A program made the position numbers and the translations under genes. Below the pieces are notes generated by a model, which had not been told where the DNA came from, did no database searches, and saw nothing but the letters and a program-made list of their open reading frames with translations. From positions 4,092,001 through 4,156,000 of the forward strand of contig BSBM01000050.1 in the NCBI GenBank assembly GCA_027924585.1: a stretch of 64,000 nt of DNA. Reading direction: 5' to 3'. The first letter of the stretch is position 1. Each line of letters starts with the position of its first letter. Of this stretch, positions 11,629 to 22,694 are shown in pieces. Origin of the DNA: Larix kaempferi. Lineage: Eukaryota > Streptophyta > Pinopsida > Pinales > Pinaceae.

Positions 11629-12330
11629 TCAAATTCTGGCCATGTGTAGAGTGTCCTGCAAAATGCGAAGAATCTGATCGCGGTTTCGAAGAACCATCTC
11701 AATTTCCTGAATTGGTGCACTGTTGAGGGTGTATGGAAGAATAAATGGTAGGGCCTGACCATAGATTGCTTCATATGGAGTAATTGTAGATGCAGTAGGG
11801 TACCACCATTCAACGAGAGGGAGCCACTTTGCCCACGGAGGTTGTTGTTCGGAGGTGAAGCAACGAAGATAAGTTTCCAAACATTTATTGGTAATGTTAG
11901 CCTTCCCTCCAGATTTAGGGAGCCCGTCAATGAATTCCAAAGACATATATGTCCAGATCCGTGGAAGGATGGGTACGGGTTCAAGCAATCCCGGAAGGAG
12001 TTGGAAGGTATCATATTCAACCACCATGTGTTGAATTGTGCTTTTCATTCCCTGCCAAAAGAAGGTATGTTGTGCCTGCCCATATGTTTGGAGGAACCCG
12101 AAGTGCCTGACCAATGGAGACGCATGGAGTTTAGAGAAGACATAACCCTGTTGAACAGACTGCGACCAATTTGGAACAAGCAGAGAAATAGCTGAAAGAG
12201 AAACTGGGGCATCAATTGTGCGAAAAGAAGAATCTGCCACCAAATTGTCTTGACGCTTCATGTAAGTGATCTCATTGAATAACCGAGGAGTTGGCGAATC
12301 CATTTCAGTTGTGTGGGTGAGGAGACCCAT
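11629..12330 (-). pseudogene. G2 RNase H tail joined to integrase with its core deleted
   Basis: The frame reads from an RNase H/connection segment (DNLVADSSFRTID) through the histidine side of the zinc domain (HFGFLQTYGQAQHTFFWQGM) to WTYMSLEFIDGLPKSGGKAN. It then jumps straight to TNKCLETYLRCFTSEQQPPW, which normally lies after the catalytic Glu. About 100 residues holding the second Asp and the Glu are therefore missing, near 11892-11897. The downstream part is intact through TPYEAIYGQALPFILPY. The open frame persists across the junction, so the deletion may be old and in frame. No integration activity is possible. Confidence 0.85.
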
Positions 12331-12770
12331 TGTTCGAGGAAATATTTCAGACTCTGGTGACTAGTCGTGATGCAGAAAGAATTCCCTAATAGGTATGGCT
12401 GCCACGTTTGTACTGCATGCAAAATAGCCATCCTTTCCTTCACAGATGTAGAGGTGGCTAAATTCTTACCAGGAAGGTCTCGTGAAGGCGGAAATCCCAC
12501 TGGTTCAGAAAAGGAACCGGCATATCTATCCAAAATTGGTTGGAGATCCAAGGGAGTAGTGGAGACCATTGATGGATGCATCTGAATGGAATGGAGTTGA
12601 GCGATGACACTATGTGAATTCTTCTTAAGGAGTTTTTCCAGGTGATGTGAACTAATGATGTGGAGAGACCTTGGTTGTAAGCCTGTAAATTTGTGTTTGT
12701 GCCTATTGACTAAAAATTGCATCCAAAGTTCAACAAAATCCTATAAGATGGGTCCAAGTGTGTGTAACCA
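12331..12770 (-). pseudogene. G2 protease end fused to RNase H; RT core missing
   Basis: The frame reads VELWMQFLVNRHKHKFTGLQ, a post-protease connector, then ILDRYAGSFSEPVGFPPSRD, which is the start of RT. It continues directly with LPGKNLATSTSVKERMAILH and WQPYLLGNSFCITTSHQSLK, which belong to RNase H. The RT palm with its YxDD box, roughly 250 residues, is gone. The junction lies near 12460-12500. G3 has the same junction. A frameshift near 12300 links it to the next piece. Confidence 0.88.
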
Positions 12771-13472
12771 TTAAACACCCAAAACCACATCACATCCGCC
12801 TAAAGCCAAGGCAAACATGTCAAAACGCAAGTTATAATCTTCCATAGAGATACGCACATTGTGACACTTCCCCTTGCAAGGTAAGGTGCCCCCATTGGCA
12901 ACCATGAATTCAAAGTTGGAGCAAGAATGGATAAAACAATCATCCTGTTTGGCGATCCGAGTGTCAATGAAGTTATGAGTGTTACCAGAATCAATGAGGA
13001 TGGTAAGAGGGAGCTTCTTGAAGTAACCCCTGACCCTCATTGTTTGGGGGGTGGTGATTCTGGCTAAAGCATGGAGAGATATCTCTGGGTGGTCTTCCTG
13101 AGATGGAGGGTCAATAGGCGGCTCCTGAATGTCGACCTGATCATCCATTGTATCTGGAGCTTCTTCACCAATTTCAGAGGCAGGCAGAGAATCCACATCC
13201 AAGAGATAGAGCTTTCGTTGAACACATATATGTCCCCAAGTGAATTTCTCATCACAATTATAACAAAGCCATTTTTCTCTGCATGCCTGCATCTCTGTTT
13301 CCGACAAATGCTTGATAGGAATTGGTCGAAGAGCTGACGGAATGGGAGGTTGTTGAGAACCCATATTTCGGAAGGGAACAAAAGTGGGTTTGGAGTGTTG
13401 TTGGGCTGCAATATTGTCTTCTACCAACTTAGCCAATCCCAGGGCTTCCATCATTATGTTGGGACATAACAT
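12771..13472 (-). pseudogene. G2 gag C-terminus with zinc motif, and protease
   Basis: Starting near MLCPNIMMEALGLAK, the 233-residue frame carries a zinc motif CYNCDEKFTWGHIC (C-x2-C-x7-H-x-C) and then a retroviral-type protease (TILIDSGNTHNFID; the D-S-G triad is intact). It continues to GGCDVVLGV, where a stop falls in front of the normal WL. The first Met is internal to gag, since the frame upstream is broken at 13473-13548. The zinc motif would bind packaged RNA; the protease would cut the polyprotein. Confidence 0.88.
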
Positions 13473-13548
13473 TTTAACCTCATGTAGAATTCATCAGACA
13501 ATCCTTCGGTGTGATTGGCTAGTTTTTCAAATTATGTCTGAAACTCTC

Positions 13549-14013
13549 TCACAGTGCCAATTTGGTGAAGTTTAGTGAGTGCTCCTGTGAAGTCATCAAA
13601 GCACTAGGACCAAATTGTTGCAAAAGGGGCTGGAAAAAATCTAGCCATTTTGGCTCTTCATGATCTTTGATGTACCAATGGTACCATTGAAGAGATTCAT
13701 GTTCTAAATGAAAGGATGCAAGTGGAACTTTGGTGACATCAAAAGTATTATGCAGACTGAAATATTGTTCTGCACGATAGATCCAGCCAGTCGGATCAGT
13801 ACCATTGAAGTGAGGAAAATCAAGCTTCGTACCACAGAAATTGCTGGAAGAAGAGAACCCATTGTCTGATGAAGACTCGGACTGTCGTTTGTTGTTCATG
13901 GCTGCATGCTCAAGATGGAGGCCGAGAAATTTTTCATCCAGATCCTGGAGTTTGGTTTGGATGACTGCAAGTGCTTCCTCCATGGTTTTTGCTTCTGTGT
14001 GGGTGATAACCAT
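13549..14013 (-). pseudogene. G2 gag, capsid-like N-terminal part
   Basis: The ATG at 14011-14013 gives MVITHTEAKTMEEALAVIQ, followed by a Gln/Leu-rich helical arm and a gag core (FPHFNGTDPTGWIYRAEQYF, then VPLASFHLEHESLQWYHWY). The frame extends 15 codons further upstream, but G3 keeps the same internal Met at 45070, which supports this start. It is broken after FTKLAL. Gag would form the particle. Confidence 0.87.
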
Positions 14014-14415
14014 AACTAGGAGTTTTTTTTTTTTGAATGGGTAGAAAAATATAAACAAAGGCTTATTTAGTAAAGGGAAATTTGGATTTGAGAAAAACTC
14101 TGATGCGGAATTGGGGTTTGACTAGGCTTTGGACACTTTCGAATGGGCAAGGAAGTAGAAAATGAGGATTTTAAAAGTAGAGTGAAAGAATGGGAAAATT
14201 TGTCAGAGAGGGACAAAGAAGCAGAAATAGGGAATAAACACGGTGGCAAAATTTGAAGGCGATTGGGTAAAAATTAAAGAAGTTTTGGCAATAGACAAAT
14301 GTGGGATTTCGGGCTTTGGGAAGTGGAATTTGGGATAGGGTCCTCAGGAATGAAAGATGCAGAATGGGATGACAGGGGTGTCAGGGAAGTTTCAAGGGAG
14401 GTTTTTTTTTTTTTT

Positions 14416-14775
14416 TTAGAATGGATCTGCTATAGCGTAAAAGGGATCGGAAATAGATGGATCTACAATAGCGCGGAAGGGATAGGAAACAGATAGATCT
14501 GAAATGGCACAGAAGGGATGGGCGACAGACATATCTGAAACGACGCGGAAATGATTGGCAACAGATAGATCTGAAACGACGCAGAAGTGATCGGCAACAG
14601 TTCTGGACGAAGGAAATCTACGATTTATCAACTGAAAATAGATATGGACCCCGTATGCTCGGCTTCCTAACAGTTCAGGGGATTCACTCGGCCAACAACG
14701 CTGTCTGACGACTTGCATATTGGAGCAGTACCCCTCACTCCACGGCTCAGGTAAAACTGATAACCGCTTTGCCAT
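14416..14775 (-). CDS. Small upstream frame in the G2 leader with five 12-residue repeats
   Basis: An ATG-started frame of 119 residues lies between the primer site and gag, in sense orientation. Its second half is a run of five 12-residue units such as VADHFCVVSDLS, VANHFRVVSDMS and VAHPFCAISDLS, produced by a 36-bp tandem repeat at 14423-14600. The matching place in G3 (about 45494-45810) has lost the ATG (ATG to GTG) and the repeats are scrambled. I do not recognise the protein. It may be a chance frame in a repeat-bearing leader; a role in translation or RNA packaging of the leader is possible but unsupported. Confidence 0.35.
   Translation of the reverse strand: MAKRLSVLPEPWSEGYCSNMQVVRQRCWPSESPELLGSRAYGVHIYFQLINRRFPSSRTVADHFCVVSDLSVANHFRVVSDMSVAHPFCAISDLSVSYPFRAIVDPSISDPFYAIADPF
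14423..14600. repeat. 36-bp tandem repeat, five units, in the G2 leader
   Basis: Units begin (G/A)GATCTG and end GGCAACAGAT or similar. Their length is a multiple of three. They follow a run of 17 T (A on the sense strand). Confidence 0.9.
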
Positions 14776-15027
14776 AAACGACAGCTCTTGGTTTACCTCA
14801 CAGGTGGGAACTAGTCAATCAGGTAGGGGTTGTTGCCCTTTTCGCTGGCAGGTCCTCTCAATGAGCTAGCTACTTTGGGGTTCCTATGGTACTCCTCACA
14901 ATGAGTTTTAGGGTATATGCCCAAGTATTTCCCACGGTTAAGCGGATAGGGATTATTCCCAGATCTGAACCTGTAACAGATGCGAAAAAAAAAATTGACA
15001 GAAATTTCACCCAATGAGCCTAAGAAA

Positions 15028-15041
15028 GTGCTCTAATACCA
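15028..15041 (-). promoter_or_regulatory. tRNA-iMet primer-binding site of G2
   Basis: Reads TGGTATTAGAGCAC on the minus strand, one mismatch from the perfect site kept in G3 (46057-46070). It is two bases from the LTR. Confidence 0.9.
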
Positions 15042-15043
15042 GA

Positions 15044-15416
15044 TGTGAAGAACCTGCAACAATTAATTAATGAAAATACACAAGATAGCAGTAATAACAT
15101 AACTCAGAATCACTTTATTGATCATAGGCCACTTCGAGGGGGCAACCTCCTTTGAGCAAGATCAATACAAATAACTTCACGGTGCCTTCACTGACCTCAA
15201 CACACACTTATATACTAAGTCTAGGCGCCAATACTATGGGTCAAAACCATGGGCCAATACAAACTATGGGTCAACAATTATTACGGGCGACTTACAAAGC
15301 ATATACGCCCAACAACAATAACACAAACTATGGATCAAAAATACTACGGGACATCTTACAAAGCATATGCGTCCAACAACAATATACTAACAAAGTAAAG
15401 ACACAGGTTCCTAACA
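15044..15416 (-). repeat. 5' LTR of G2
   Basis: A 373-bp LTR, the same length as its partner, followed by the AATTT target duplication at 15417-15421. Confidence 0.95.
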
Positions 15417-15421
15417 AATTT

Positions 15422-16012
15422 ACGAAAGATTGCAGAGAAGAAAACATTCATTCTCTGGTTTGAAGAACTTCCCCCCACATATATTCACATCTCTGCTACT
15501 TTATATAGGTAATGAAAAGCAAACCATCTCTTGAAAAAGTCTCCTAACAATTACTCCATTGAATGAACTGGGATGTCGAATCTGCTCAATTTCTGTTTGT
15601 TGGATCACATTGAATTGGATCCCCATTTTACTCATTCAATATATTTTCAGTTTTTCAAATATTCATGAGTGCGAGGAATCTGAATAAAACCATTTGCTGA
15701 TGATTTACACGCAATCCTCGTTTGCGGATGATATGTGTTCATGACTTGCGCCTTTCAAGTCGAATCCCCTTTCAATCGAAACAATATTGAACTACGATTT
15801 CGCAAAAGAAAATACCCGTAACAAAAATAAAATAAAATAATCATATATTACCTTTTAATCGAATCTTCACAAAACCGAATCATAAAATCATAATTTTGTC
15901 GATAAAAGATCACGATATTTGAGTAAAGAAATCTGCTATTATAAAATAAAATGAAAATACTATAGCAAATCCCATGCTTAAACTTTGCAACTCATTCAGA
16001 AGCATGAAGGAT
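15422..16012. other. Unassigned sequence, no gene seen
   Basis: Continuation of the G2 target sequence. No supported frame and no recognisable repeat. Confidence 0.5.
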
Positions 16013-16665
16013 TTATCCTTCCTTCCCGAAATCTGGTGGTGTAATGGTGCAATTGGCCGTAGTAACTTCCTTACTGAAATATCTAAAGAATCTTCGCAAC
16101 AAAACAGCGAGTTTGTGATGACTGGTCCTGTGAACTTGTGGCGCAGTTATCCTTTCATAAATATCTAATAACTGGAAGTTGCAGATTAAGTGACCACGTC
16201 GTTCAACAAATCCTCTCTTTCTAGATTCTGTTGGCAAGCATGCAAATAATCTGTGTGACATCGAAGTTTCTCTTGCATTAAATTGCAACTTGCATGGTGA
16301 CACATATTTCTCTTTTGCTGGCAAATGACTGTAATCGTGGCTTTATTCTCTTGCTAGAATATTTGGTAAATGAAAATTTGTTGGTTGTTGGTTGTGGCAA
16401 CAATTCACATTTTCAACAGCTACAAATATATCTTTTAGCATCCATTGTGGCGTGAATTTTGAGAAATAACTGAGCTCCGAAGATACCTCCAACTCTTTTA
16501 AGGTTCTCAACAAATTAGAGATGTGTTGCGTGATCCTCTTCTTGGTAGTTTGGGAAGAAAGATTTGAGCGATCTGGCACTTTTCTTCCCTTTATTATGAA
16601 CCGATAAAACAACCTCGGATGATATAGCCGCAGACCAAAATTCATAATAGCAAGCTCGGTGCAAA
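16013..16665 (-). pseudogene. Unrecognised open frame with one internal stop; possible decayed host exon
   Basis: On the minus strand a frame of about 217 codons runs from 16665 to a stop at 16013, interrupted once by TAA (16343-16345). The upstream edge looks like a splice acceptor (TTGTAACAG before GTTTGCACC). Both halves look protein-like: LRLYHPRLFYRFIIKGRKVP and FTPQWMLKDIFVAVE in the first, CNFQLLDIYERIT and LLRRFFRYFSKEVT in the second. The composition differs from the retrotransposon frames around it. I cannot name a family. It may be the last exon of a gene ending at 16343, a pseudogene, or a captured fragment. No flanking exons were found. Confidence 0.35.
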
Positions 16666-16669
16666 CCTG

Positions 16670-17600
16670 TTACAAGTTACATTTATTTGATTATATACCT
16701 TTGCGAGAATCTCTGTCATGCAACCATCCGTTAATTTCAAAATAAAGAAAGGGATGCTTTCTATTACAAATCCATGATATAAACCATAACTTACGTAAAG
16801 TTTAAAAATACATTTTAGTATTTTAAAAGGTATTCATTTAAAAGTAATGAAAATCATGGATAAGTATAAAAGGAAATATTAAAGTCACTCATATCGTAAC
16901 TTTGAAGTTTGAGTTATTAAAAACGTTAATTACAATGATAGAGATCAAGCTAAGGTTTTATAAAATATGACTTTTCTTTTGTAAAGAGCTTTTATGAAAT
17001 GTCAACAAAGTTTTCATGATTTATGAACCATAATCCGTTTTTTATTAAATTTGGTCACACATCTTTATACCTAGTAATGAGAAGATTATGAATATATACA
17101 ATAAGTCTTAATAATAAAGAATTTATGAAAAATAATTTTAAGTAAATTTTATATAAAAGATATTTTGTTTTTCAAAGTTCTTTTATTTAAAAATTTTAAT
17201 TTATAATGATGTTGGTGTAACCAAATAAAATCATTTTTCCAATTAGAAAAATTAAATAAATTTTTTAATATTTTTTCTTCTTATAATGAAAAAGGAATGT
17301 AATTAAGAAAAACCTTCATTTAATTAGTTTGTTCCACCAAAGAATGGGAAAAAACAAGAGAGATGATAGCTCACTCAAAATTAGAGTTTGAAGGCGTGGT
17401 TATGTTCTTTGATATGCACCTTGCATGGAAATCCAATAAAAGCATCAACTTATGGAAAGCTCAAAGCCAAAACTTCGGAAAGAAAATGACCACCATATCA
17501 TCTTTCATGAAAGAAATGAGAAGCGGAGGAAAACCAAAATATAAGGAAGGAGACAGTCAAACCAACATCCATATCAAGTGAGGAAAACTGAAAGAAAACC
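16670..17600. other. AT-rich stretch, no gene seen
   Basis: Mostly A/T runs; no supported frame. A 72-residue plus-strand frame (17363-17581) has no recognisable features. Confidence 0.5.
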
Positions 17601-19430
17601 AAAAGTTAAATACTTACAAAATTTACATGGAGGGGGGGCTTTATTTTCACAAAAAATCAAGGGGAGTTGTCGTGACCACAACACTCCCTTCAAGCATGGC
17701 ACTTCATGAAATCAAGATTCAAGGTCTCATGCTCCTCTTTTCCAAGGATCCCAACCTCTGATCAGATGTGCTAGGGTTTATAAGAAACTAGGGCACAAGT
17801 GAGGGGGATATGAGTCTCAATTCCTCTAGCATAACACTATAATGGGCTTGATACCCTTTCATGGTCCCTCTCCCTTTCTTATATAGCAAGTGAAGAAGAT
17901 AGGGTTGAAGAGGAAGTAGTTACAACCGAAGAGGAGGTTCCAAAACCACCCGAACCACCCATTTTTCATGATTTTATATATATTTTTAAGTATTTTTGAG
18001 GTACCCGTGAGTTTGCAATGGAAAAAAAAGCGGGGTACCCGTGACTTTACCATGTGAAACCTACGTGTTTTTGGCAAAACCGTGACTTTGCAATGTGCAA
18101 CCTGCATTTTTGTGGAAAATGGTCAAAAACAACATTTTCTGGGGGGTTTCTGGAGAAGTTTTGTTCTCCAAAAATGTTCCTAAGATTCCTACCTATCAAA
18201 TGGCCCATGAATTAGGTAATTCCATACATCTAAAGTCCCAAATATGGCTTTTCCATCCACAAATGCCATTTTTTGTGACTCACAGTAATCTCATGAAGTG
18301 TCACCATATGACCAAAAGATGTAAGTGTCGTCACAAACAGAGAAGTGCCAATTTTGGCTATAACATCCATGAAAGCACTAGATAAGGATATGGCCACCAA
18401 ACATACAATGTAGATCCATATCTCCATGTCTCAATTAGATCATCTCCATGAAAGAATACACACTAGATCCATGATATAGTAAATACATGGCCACAAACCA
18501 ATACAAAGTGAATATGTTTGGCAATATATATATCAGTGAGATTAATAGCATGATATCCATACTGGAATCTACTAAAGGCTCAGATAAACTCCATCGCAAC
18601 TTGGGTGAAGCATGTAAAAAAGTTAGATGCCAAAAGGTTCCTAGGATCTTTGTCCCAATCCCAAAATGGTACAATTCTAACCATGCAAATAGATATATTG
18701 ATGTAAAACATGGTAGAAACCACTTGATTACCGGTCATTGATGTAAACCATTAACAAGCATGAGGGAAATATCCAATAATGACAATGAATCCCAAGGTAC
18801 CCAAGTACATTCTAACTAATGTGAAAAAATGAGTTGAATTCGAACACTCATGGAATCATTCGATCGCAGGTCAATGATGTAATCCTGCTACCGAAAGTGG
18901 GGAGACCTTTCGTTGAGGCATGCAAGTCCCAAGGTACTAACTGGTTTCTAAGTCTAATTCCCAGATAATGTGTTGAACTTGACATGAAAAAACTCATCAA
19001 AGGAGGGCCATGATGAATCCCACATTATCAACAAAAAATTAACATAGGATAGTGATGTGAGATCATAGATCAACTTAGAAGAGATTGACATAAGGATGAA
19101 GATTGGTAATACTGCATAATGGTTATTTAGGCTAAAAAATTCCCTTGAACATTGTGAGGCATGACAAGTGACTTGGAAAAATTGAATCGATGAGATATGG
19201 ACCAACACATAGTGCGACGACAACCCGAGCACTCTTCGAATGACCCGAAGGAGTATAATGACTCATAGGAATGGCATGAATGAGAGACAAGTAGATTACC
19301 CAACTGTAAGACAAGATGCAAACAGGTTCCATGTTCAAGCGTGACAATGGACAGCTTCCATATACTTCCAAAAACTGACCTACTCTCAACAAATTGTTTA
19401 ATGAGCTTGAGGAGGGAAACATATGCTTGG
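17601..19430. other. Unassigned repeat-like sequence, possibly LTR-derived
   Basis: No domain can be recognised in the minus- or plus-strand frames. A TATATAAG-like box on the minus strand near 17880 and a short degenerate repeat (GGTACCCGTGA... at 18000-18115) suggest old LTR material, but no partner or termini were found. If element A were complete, its RT and integrase should lie near here, and they do not. Confidence 0.3.
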
Positions 19431-20350
19431 TATAGCTCATCTTCGATGAATCCCTCATCATATTTTTAACGAACCTAAAGAAGGATGGGTTTGATCCCAT
19501 ATGGTTTCCTCACTATATAGTTTTACAAGCCTAGAGAAGATCAACTCGATGGTATTTTCACGTTTAGAGACTCTGAAAAGAACTCAAAGAAGACTCTAGG
19601 GTTTATCTTTTTCATAAATTTAGTCTCCTAAGGATGAAAAAGCATAAAACATTACAATGGAGAACTCTTATAGTCAAGGTTGACTAGAGTATTCATTTTT
19701 CGTAATTAGTCCATCTGGCCCAAAAAAGGGTTAAACTAATATCAAATAGACGTTCTTTCAAATCCTTTTATGAGCGTGAAATAAAACAAGCTCACTCGGA
19801 AGTATTTTCATATTCAGGGAATCAAAAAAGAGCTTAAAGGAGACTCCAAAGAGTTCATTTTTCATAGTTAGTCTCACGACGTCAAAAAAGGAATAAACTA
19901 TTACTCAAAAGACAACTTTGTCATGGTTGATAACTGAGTATGAAAAAGACTAAAAGTAAACTCGCATAGTTCCATTTCCATAAATAGTCTACCAAGGACG
20001 GATAAAGAGATAAACATATACTTGACATACACTTCCTCATTATTTTTCGAGTACAAGAAAAGCAAACTAAAATTGACACCTTTTCTTCTTAATTTTAACG
20101 AGCACGACAAAGGTATCAAAATCACTCAGAATCTTTTTCAAGTTTTAACCAGAGCACGAAAAAGTAAAAAGTAAGCTCAACACCTCTTACTATTTTTAAT
20201 GAGCTCGAATATAGGTGAAAAGAATGCTTGAGGTGTCTGCTTCATTTTTAACGAGCTTGAAATAGAGAATGAACTATTCTCATAGAGTTTGCTTCTTTTT
20301 TTAACAAGCTTGAAATATAGAATGAACTATGCTCAAAGTAGTCGTAAGAT
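19431..20350. repeat. Degenerate direct repeats
   Basis: Blocks at about 19533-19690 and 19790-19940 match each other at an offset of about 255 bp. Shorter units around TTTTTAACGAGCTTGAAATAG recur at 20195-20345. They have no coding capacity and probably represent an eroded repeat in the 3' part of element A or in a later insertion. Confidence 0.5.
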
Positions 20351-20383
20351 TTTTATTAACTTGGAACCAAAAATAAATTGTGC

Positions 20384-21725
20384 TCAGAATGACACCCATT
20401 GGTAGGTTTCTTCCCAATGTGATATACAGAGGTTGGTACATGCTCCCAAGCTTTTTTTCGTCCACTGATTCTTCTTCTGCACCCGATTAGACTCTTGGAT
20501 ACTAATAGGAATAAGGTCACTAGAGAGGGGGGAAGAAAGAGTATCAAGTGACATATAAGGTGGGAGGAATGAAGGTTCAGGTAATAGATCTAATGGAAGA
20601 CTCGACTCAATTGGAGGGGGGTATGTTTGATTTTTAAACAATATTGACACAAACAATGAAATATGCTATAGAAATTAAAATGTGCTCGTATAAATTGGAC
20701 ATGGATTCCAAGAGGTCTTCATCAGAATGAAGAACGATACTCTAGAAAGAATACATGTCACTGATGGTTTCAAGTTTGGATGGGATAGGTACTACCCAAG
20801 GATCAAAAGATTCATGGGACTGTTGCACCATAGTTGAAATCATGTTTACTATGGTATCCTTACGTGGTGGATATGGGGTAAATAAATTAAGTAAAACTTC
20901 CCATAAGCAAGGAATCCTACCCCCATGCTCTCGTAATTGAGTTTGGAATCTCCAAAAAATGGGACATTATTGGCTGTGTTGTTTCAGATATCTGGTGTGC
21001 AATAATCGAGTCGATATATGGTCATGATTTTCCCTTGGTGATGGAATTGGATGAGGGGAAGGAATGAGGATGAAATGGAAGTTATCATGTAAAACCAACT
21101 ATGACCAAGCAACAAGTTGTAATTGAGGGGTGTGTCGACTAATTCTACATCAACCAAAGCAGTTTTCCCCCCTAATTCCATGGCTAATTATTGTAAAAGT
21201 CCATAAGTCTTGAAACCATGTCCATCAAACGATTTAAGAGTGGTAGGAGATTGGTTAAGGTCGGGGCATCCAATGGTTCTCCAGCAAGACAAGGACATAA
21301 TGCAAGTTGAGGCCCCTTCATCCAAAACGATACGATGGATGTTTTTCCCATGAACGATACCGTTAATTTGAAATGAAAGTTGGTGGGAGATCCTCGGTTT
21401 GAAATACTCCAGATTGAACATGATCGTGTTACATGTTTCTAGGTCCATAGATCCAATGACTGACAACAGGGTTCTATGTTGGCTAGGAAATTTTTGTAGA
21501 AATTCAAGGGTTGACATAGCACAAGGTTCATGTGCCAAATATTCTACAATATTGTAGTTTTGGGAAGGACGTGCACTTGAATTAAAATTTTATTTTCAAA
21601 TTGTTCCCTTAGGTGGGCACAACATTGACTCAAAGATAAGCCTCTCAATTTGAAGAGGGCTAAGAGGTGGAGGGGTGGTAGAGGTGAAAGGACTGTCAGG
21701 ATCACTTCCATTGGTATTTTTTTTG
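20384..21725 (-). pseudogene. Element A protease and downstream connector (left half)
   Basis: Minus-strand pieces read IERLIFESMLCPPKGTI, then a pre-protease segment (STLEFLQKFPSQHRTLLSVI), then the active site HRIVLDEGASTCIMSLSCWR, then LKSFDGHGFKTYGLLQ and PLNYNLLLGHSWFYMITSIS. These form a retroviral-type protease with D-E-G at the catalytic triad, the same as in element B. A connector with DTIVNMISTMV and WVVPIPSKLE follows, and a Pro/Ser-rich stretch (20384-20656). At 21725 the frame meets the Ogre/Tat insertion and its continuation is at 49873. RT and integrase are not found to the left. Confidence 0.75.
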
Positions 21726-21730
21726 GAGGA
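21726..21730. repeat. Target-site duplication GAGGA, left copy
   Basis: Identical to 49868-49872 on the far side of the Ogre/Tat element, confirming its ends. Confidence 0.9.
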
Positions 21731-22652
21731 TGTTGGGCCTAATGTTTTGGTGGTGCCATTTTTGAAGTAATAGTTTTGGTGTGGACGAAGACAAAGTGGA
21801 ACCAATTCGGTGATGTGGTTAACTCTGACGAAGGGGCTAGGAAATGGGGAAAACGGTCATGTTGATCGTGTCAAAGGTCGGTATTGAGTCACTTAGTTAG
21901 AATTGGTCCACATTGTAATAATGAGTCGGTTAGTAAGTTAGTGGGTTAGTGGGTGCGGGGCAAGCTTATTGCACCCTATAAATATGTATTAAGAAGGATG
22001 TTTTGTGGTTAGATGCGAGTAGTCTATATGGTCGAGTCTTTTTTCTCTGTAATGAAGATATCTGATATGTATGTTGAATATATTTTGGAGAAGTCGAGTC
22101 GCTGATATGCAGGTTGTGTGCGTAGATCTATTGTATTACACAAAGAAGTCTGTAAATTTTTCCTAAAGTGCTTATTTGGATGTGTCTCTTAACAAAATAC
22201 AAGTGCTTTCGTGGTTTTTCCCATATGGTTTTCCACATTAAAACATGGTGTCTTTATGTGTGTTAATGTTTTGTGATGTGATATGTGTTCTTTCTTCTAT
22301 TGAATAAATAAGCAAATACATGATGGGTTTAATTGTATGAAAACTGGATGCAATTATATTAATTTGGCTAAGTAATGGAATCTGTCGATGTTATGAACTT
22401 GCTAAAGCTATGTTCTGTTGTTGTTCTGTAACAAAACATAATGATGAATGTATTGGTTGTCGAGTGTTCCCCTTATGTTCTGCATGAATTATGGTTCCTG
22501 CAGTCCCCATAGATACTTCAAGTAAGACTTCATATGCTCTGTAGGTGTTGCCGAAAGGGATTTACTCCCTTTCGGGTCGATGTCTGTGGATTGTGAGGTT
22601 TTTTGGTGGATGTTAAGTGTTGAACCATTGTTAAAGTAAAAGTATGCCAACA
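21731..22652 (+). repeat. 5' LTR of the Ogre/Tat element
   Basis: Starts TGTTGGGCC and ends CCAACA. It matches 48935-49867 along its whole length with scattered substitutions and small indels, including the stretch ACTCCCTTTCGGG near the end. Confidence 0.92.
21977..21984 (+). promoter_or_regulatory. TATA box of the Ogre/Tat LTR
   Basis: TATAAATA preceded by GCACCC. The same box is kept at 49192-49199 in the other LTR. Confidence 0.7.
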
Positions 22653-22654
22653 AA

Positions 22655-22673
22655 TGGTTATATTGCTGGGATT
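22655..22673 (+). promoter_or_regulatory. Degenerate arginine-type primer-binding site
   Basis: TGGTTATATTGCTGGGATT starts two bases after the LTR. It keeps TGG at the 5' end and TGCTGGG, as in tRNA-Arg sites (TGGCGACTCnnCTGGGGAT) used by Ogre elements, but five or six positions differ. Confidence 0.55.
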
Positions 22674-22694
22674 GGGACTTTGAGGTGAAGGGGA

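Larger units (their letters stand above)
10996..15416 (-). mobile_element. Non-autonomous Ty3/gypsy element G2 (373-bp LTRs)
   Basis: LTRs at 10996-11368 and 15044-15416 are both 373 bp, begin TGTGA and end CTAACA. The flanks 10991-10995 and 15417-15421 are both AATTT, a 5-bp target duplication. A purine tract (11369-11382) and an initiator-Met primer site (15028-15041) are in place. By eye about 22-24 LTR sites differ (about 6%). Gag, zinc motif and protease remain, but the RT palm and the integrase catalytic core are absent. The same losses occur in G3 (42084-46506), so the loss predates both insertions. Confidence 0.95.

Noticed and set aside
14423-14600. 36-bp repeats that could suggest a CRISPR array
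   Set aside because: There are no spacers; it is a simple tandem repeat within G2.
17859-18107. 82-residue minus-strand frame with aromatic-rich end
   Set aside because: Low-complexity, no motif, in repeat-like AT-rich sequence.
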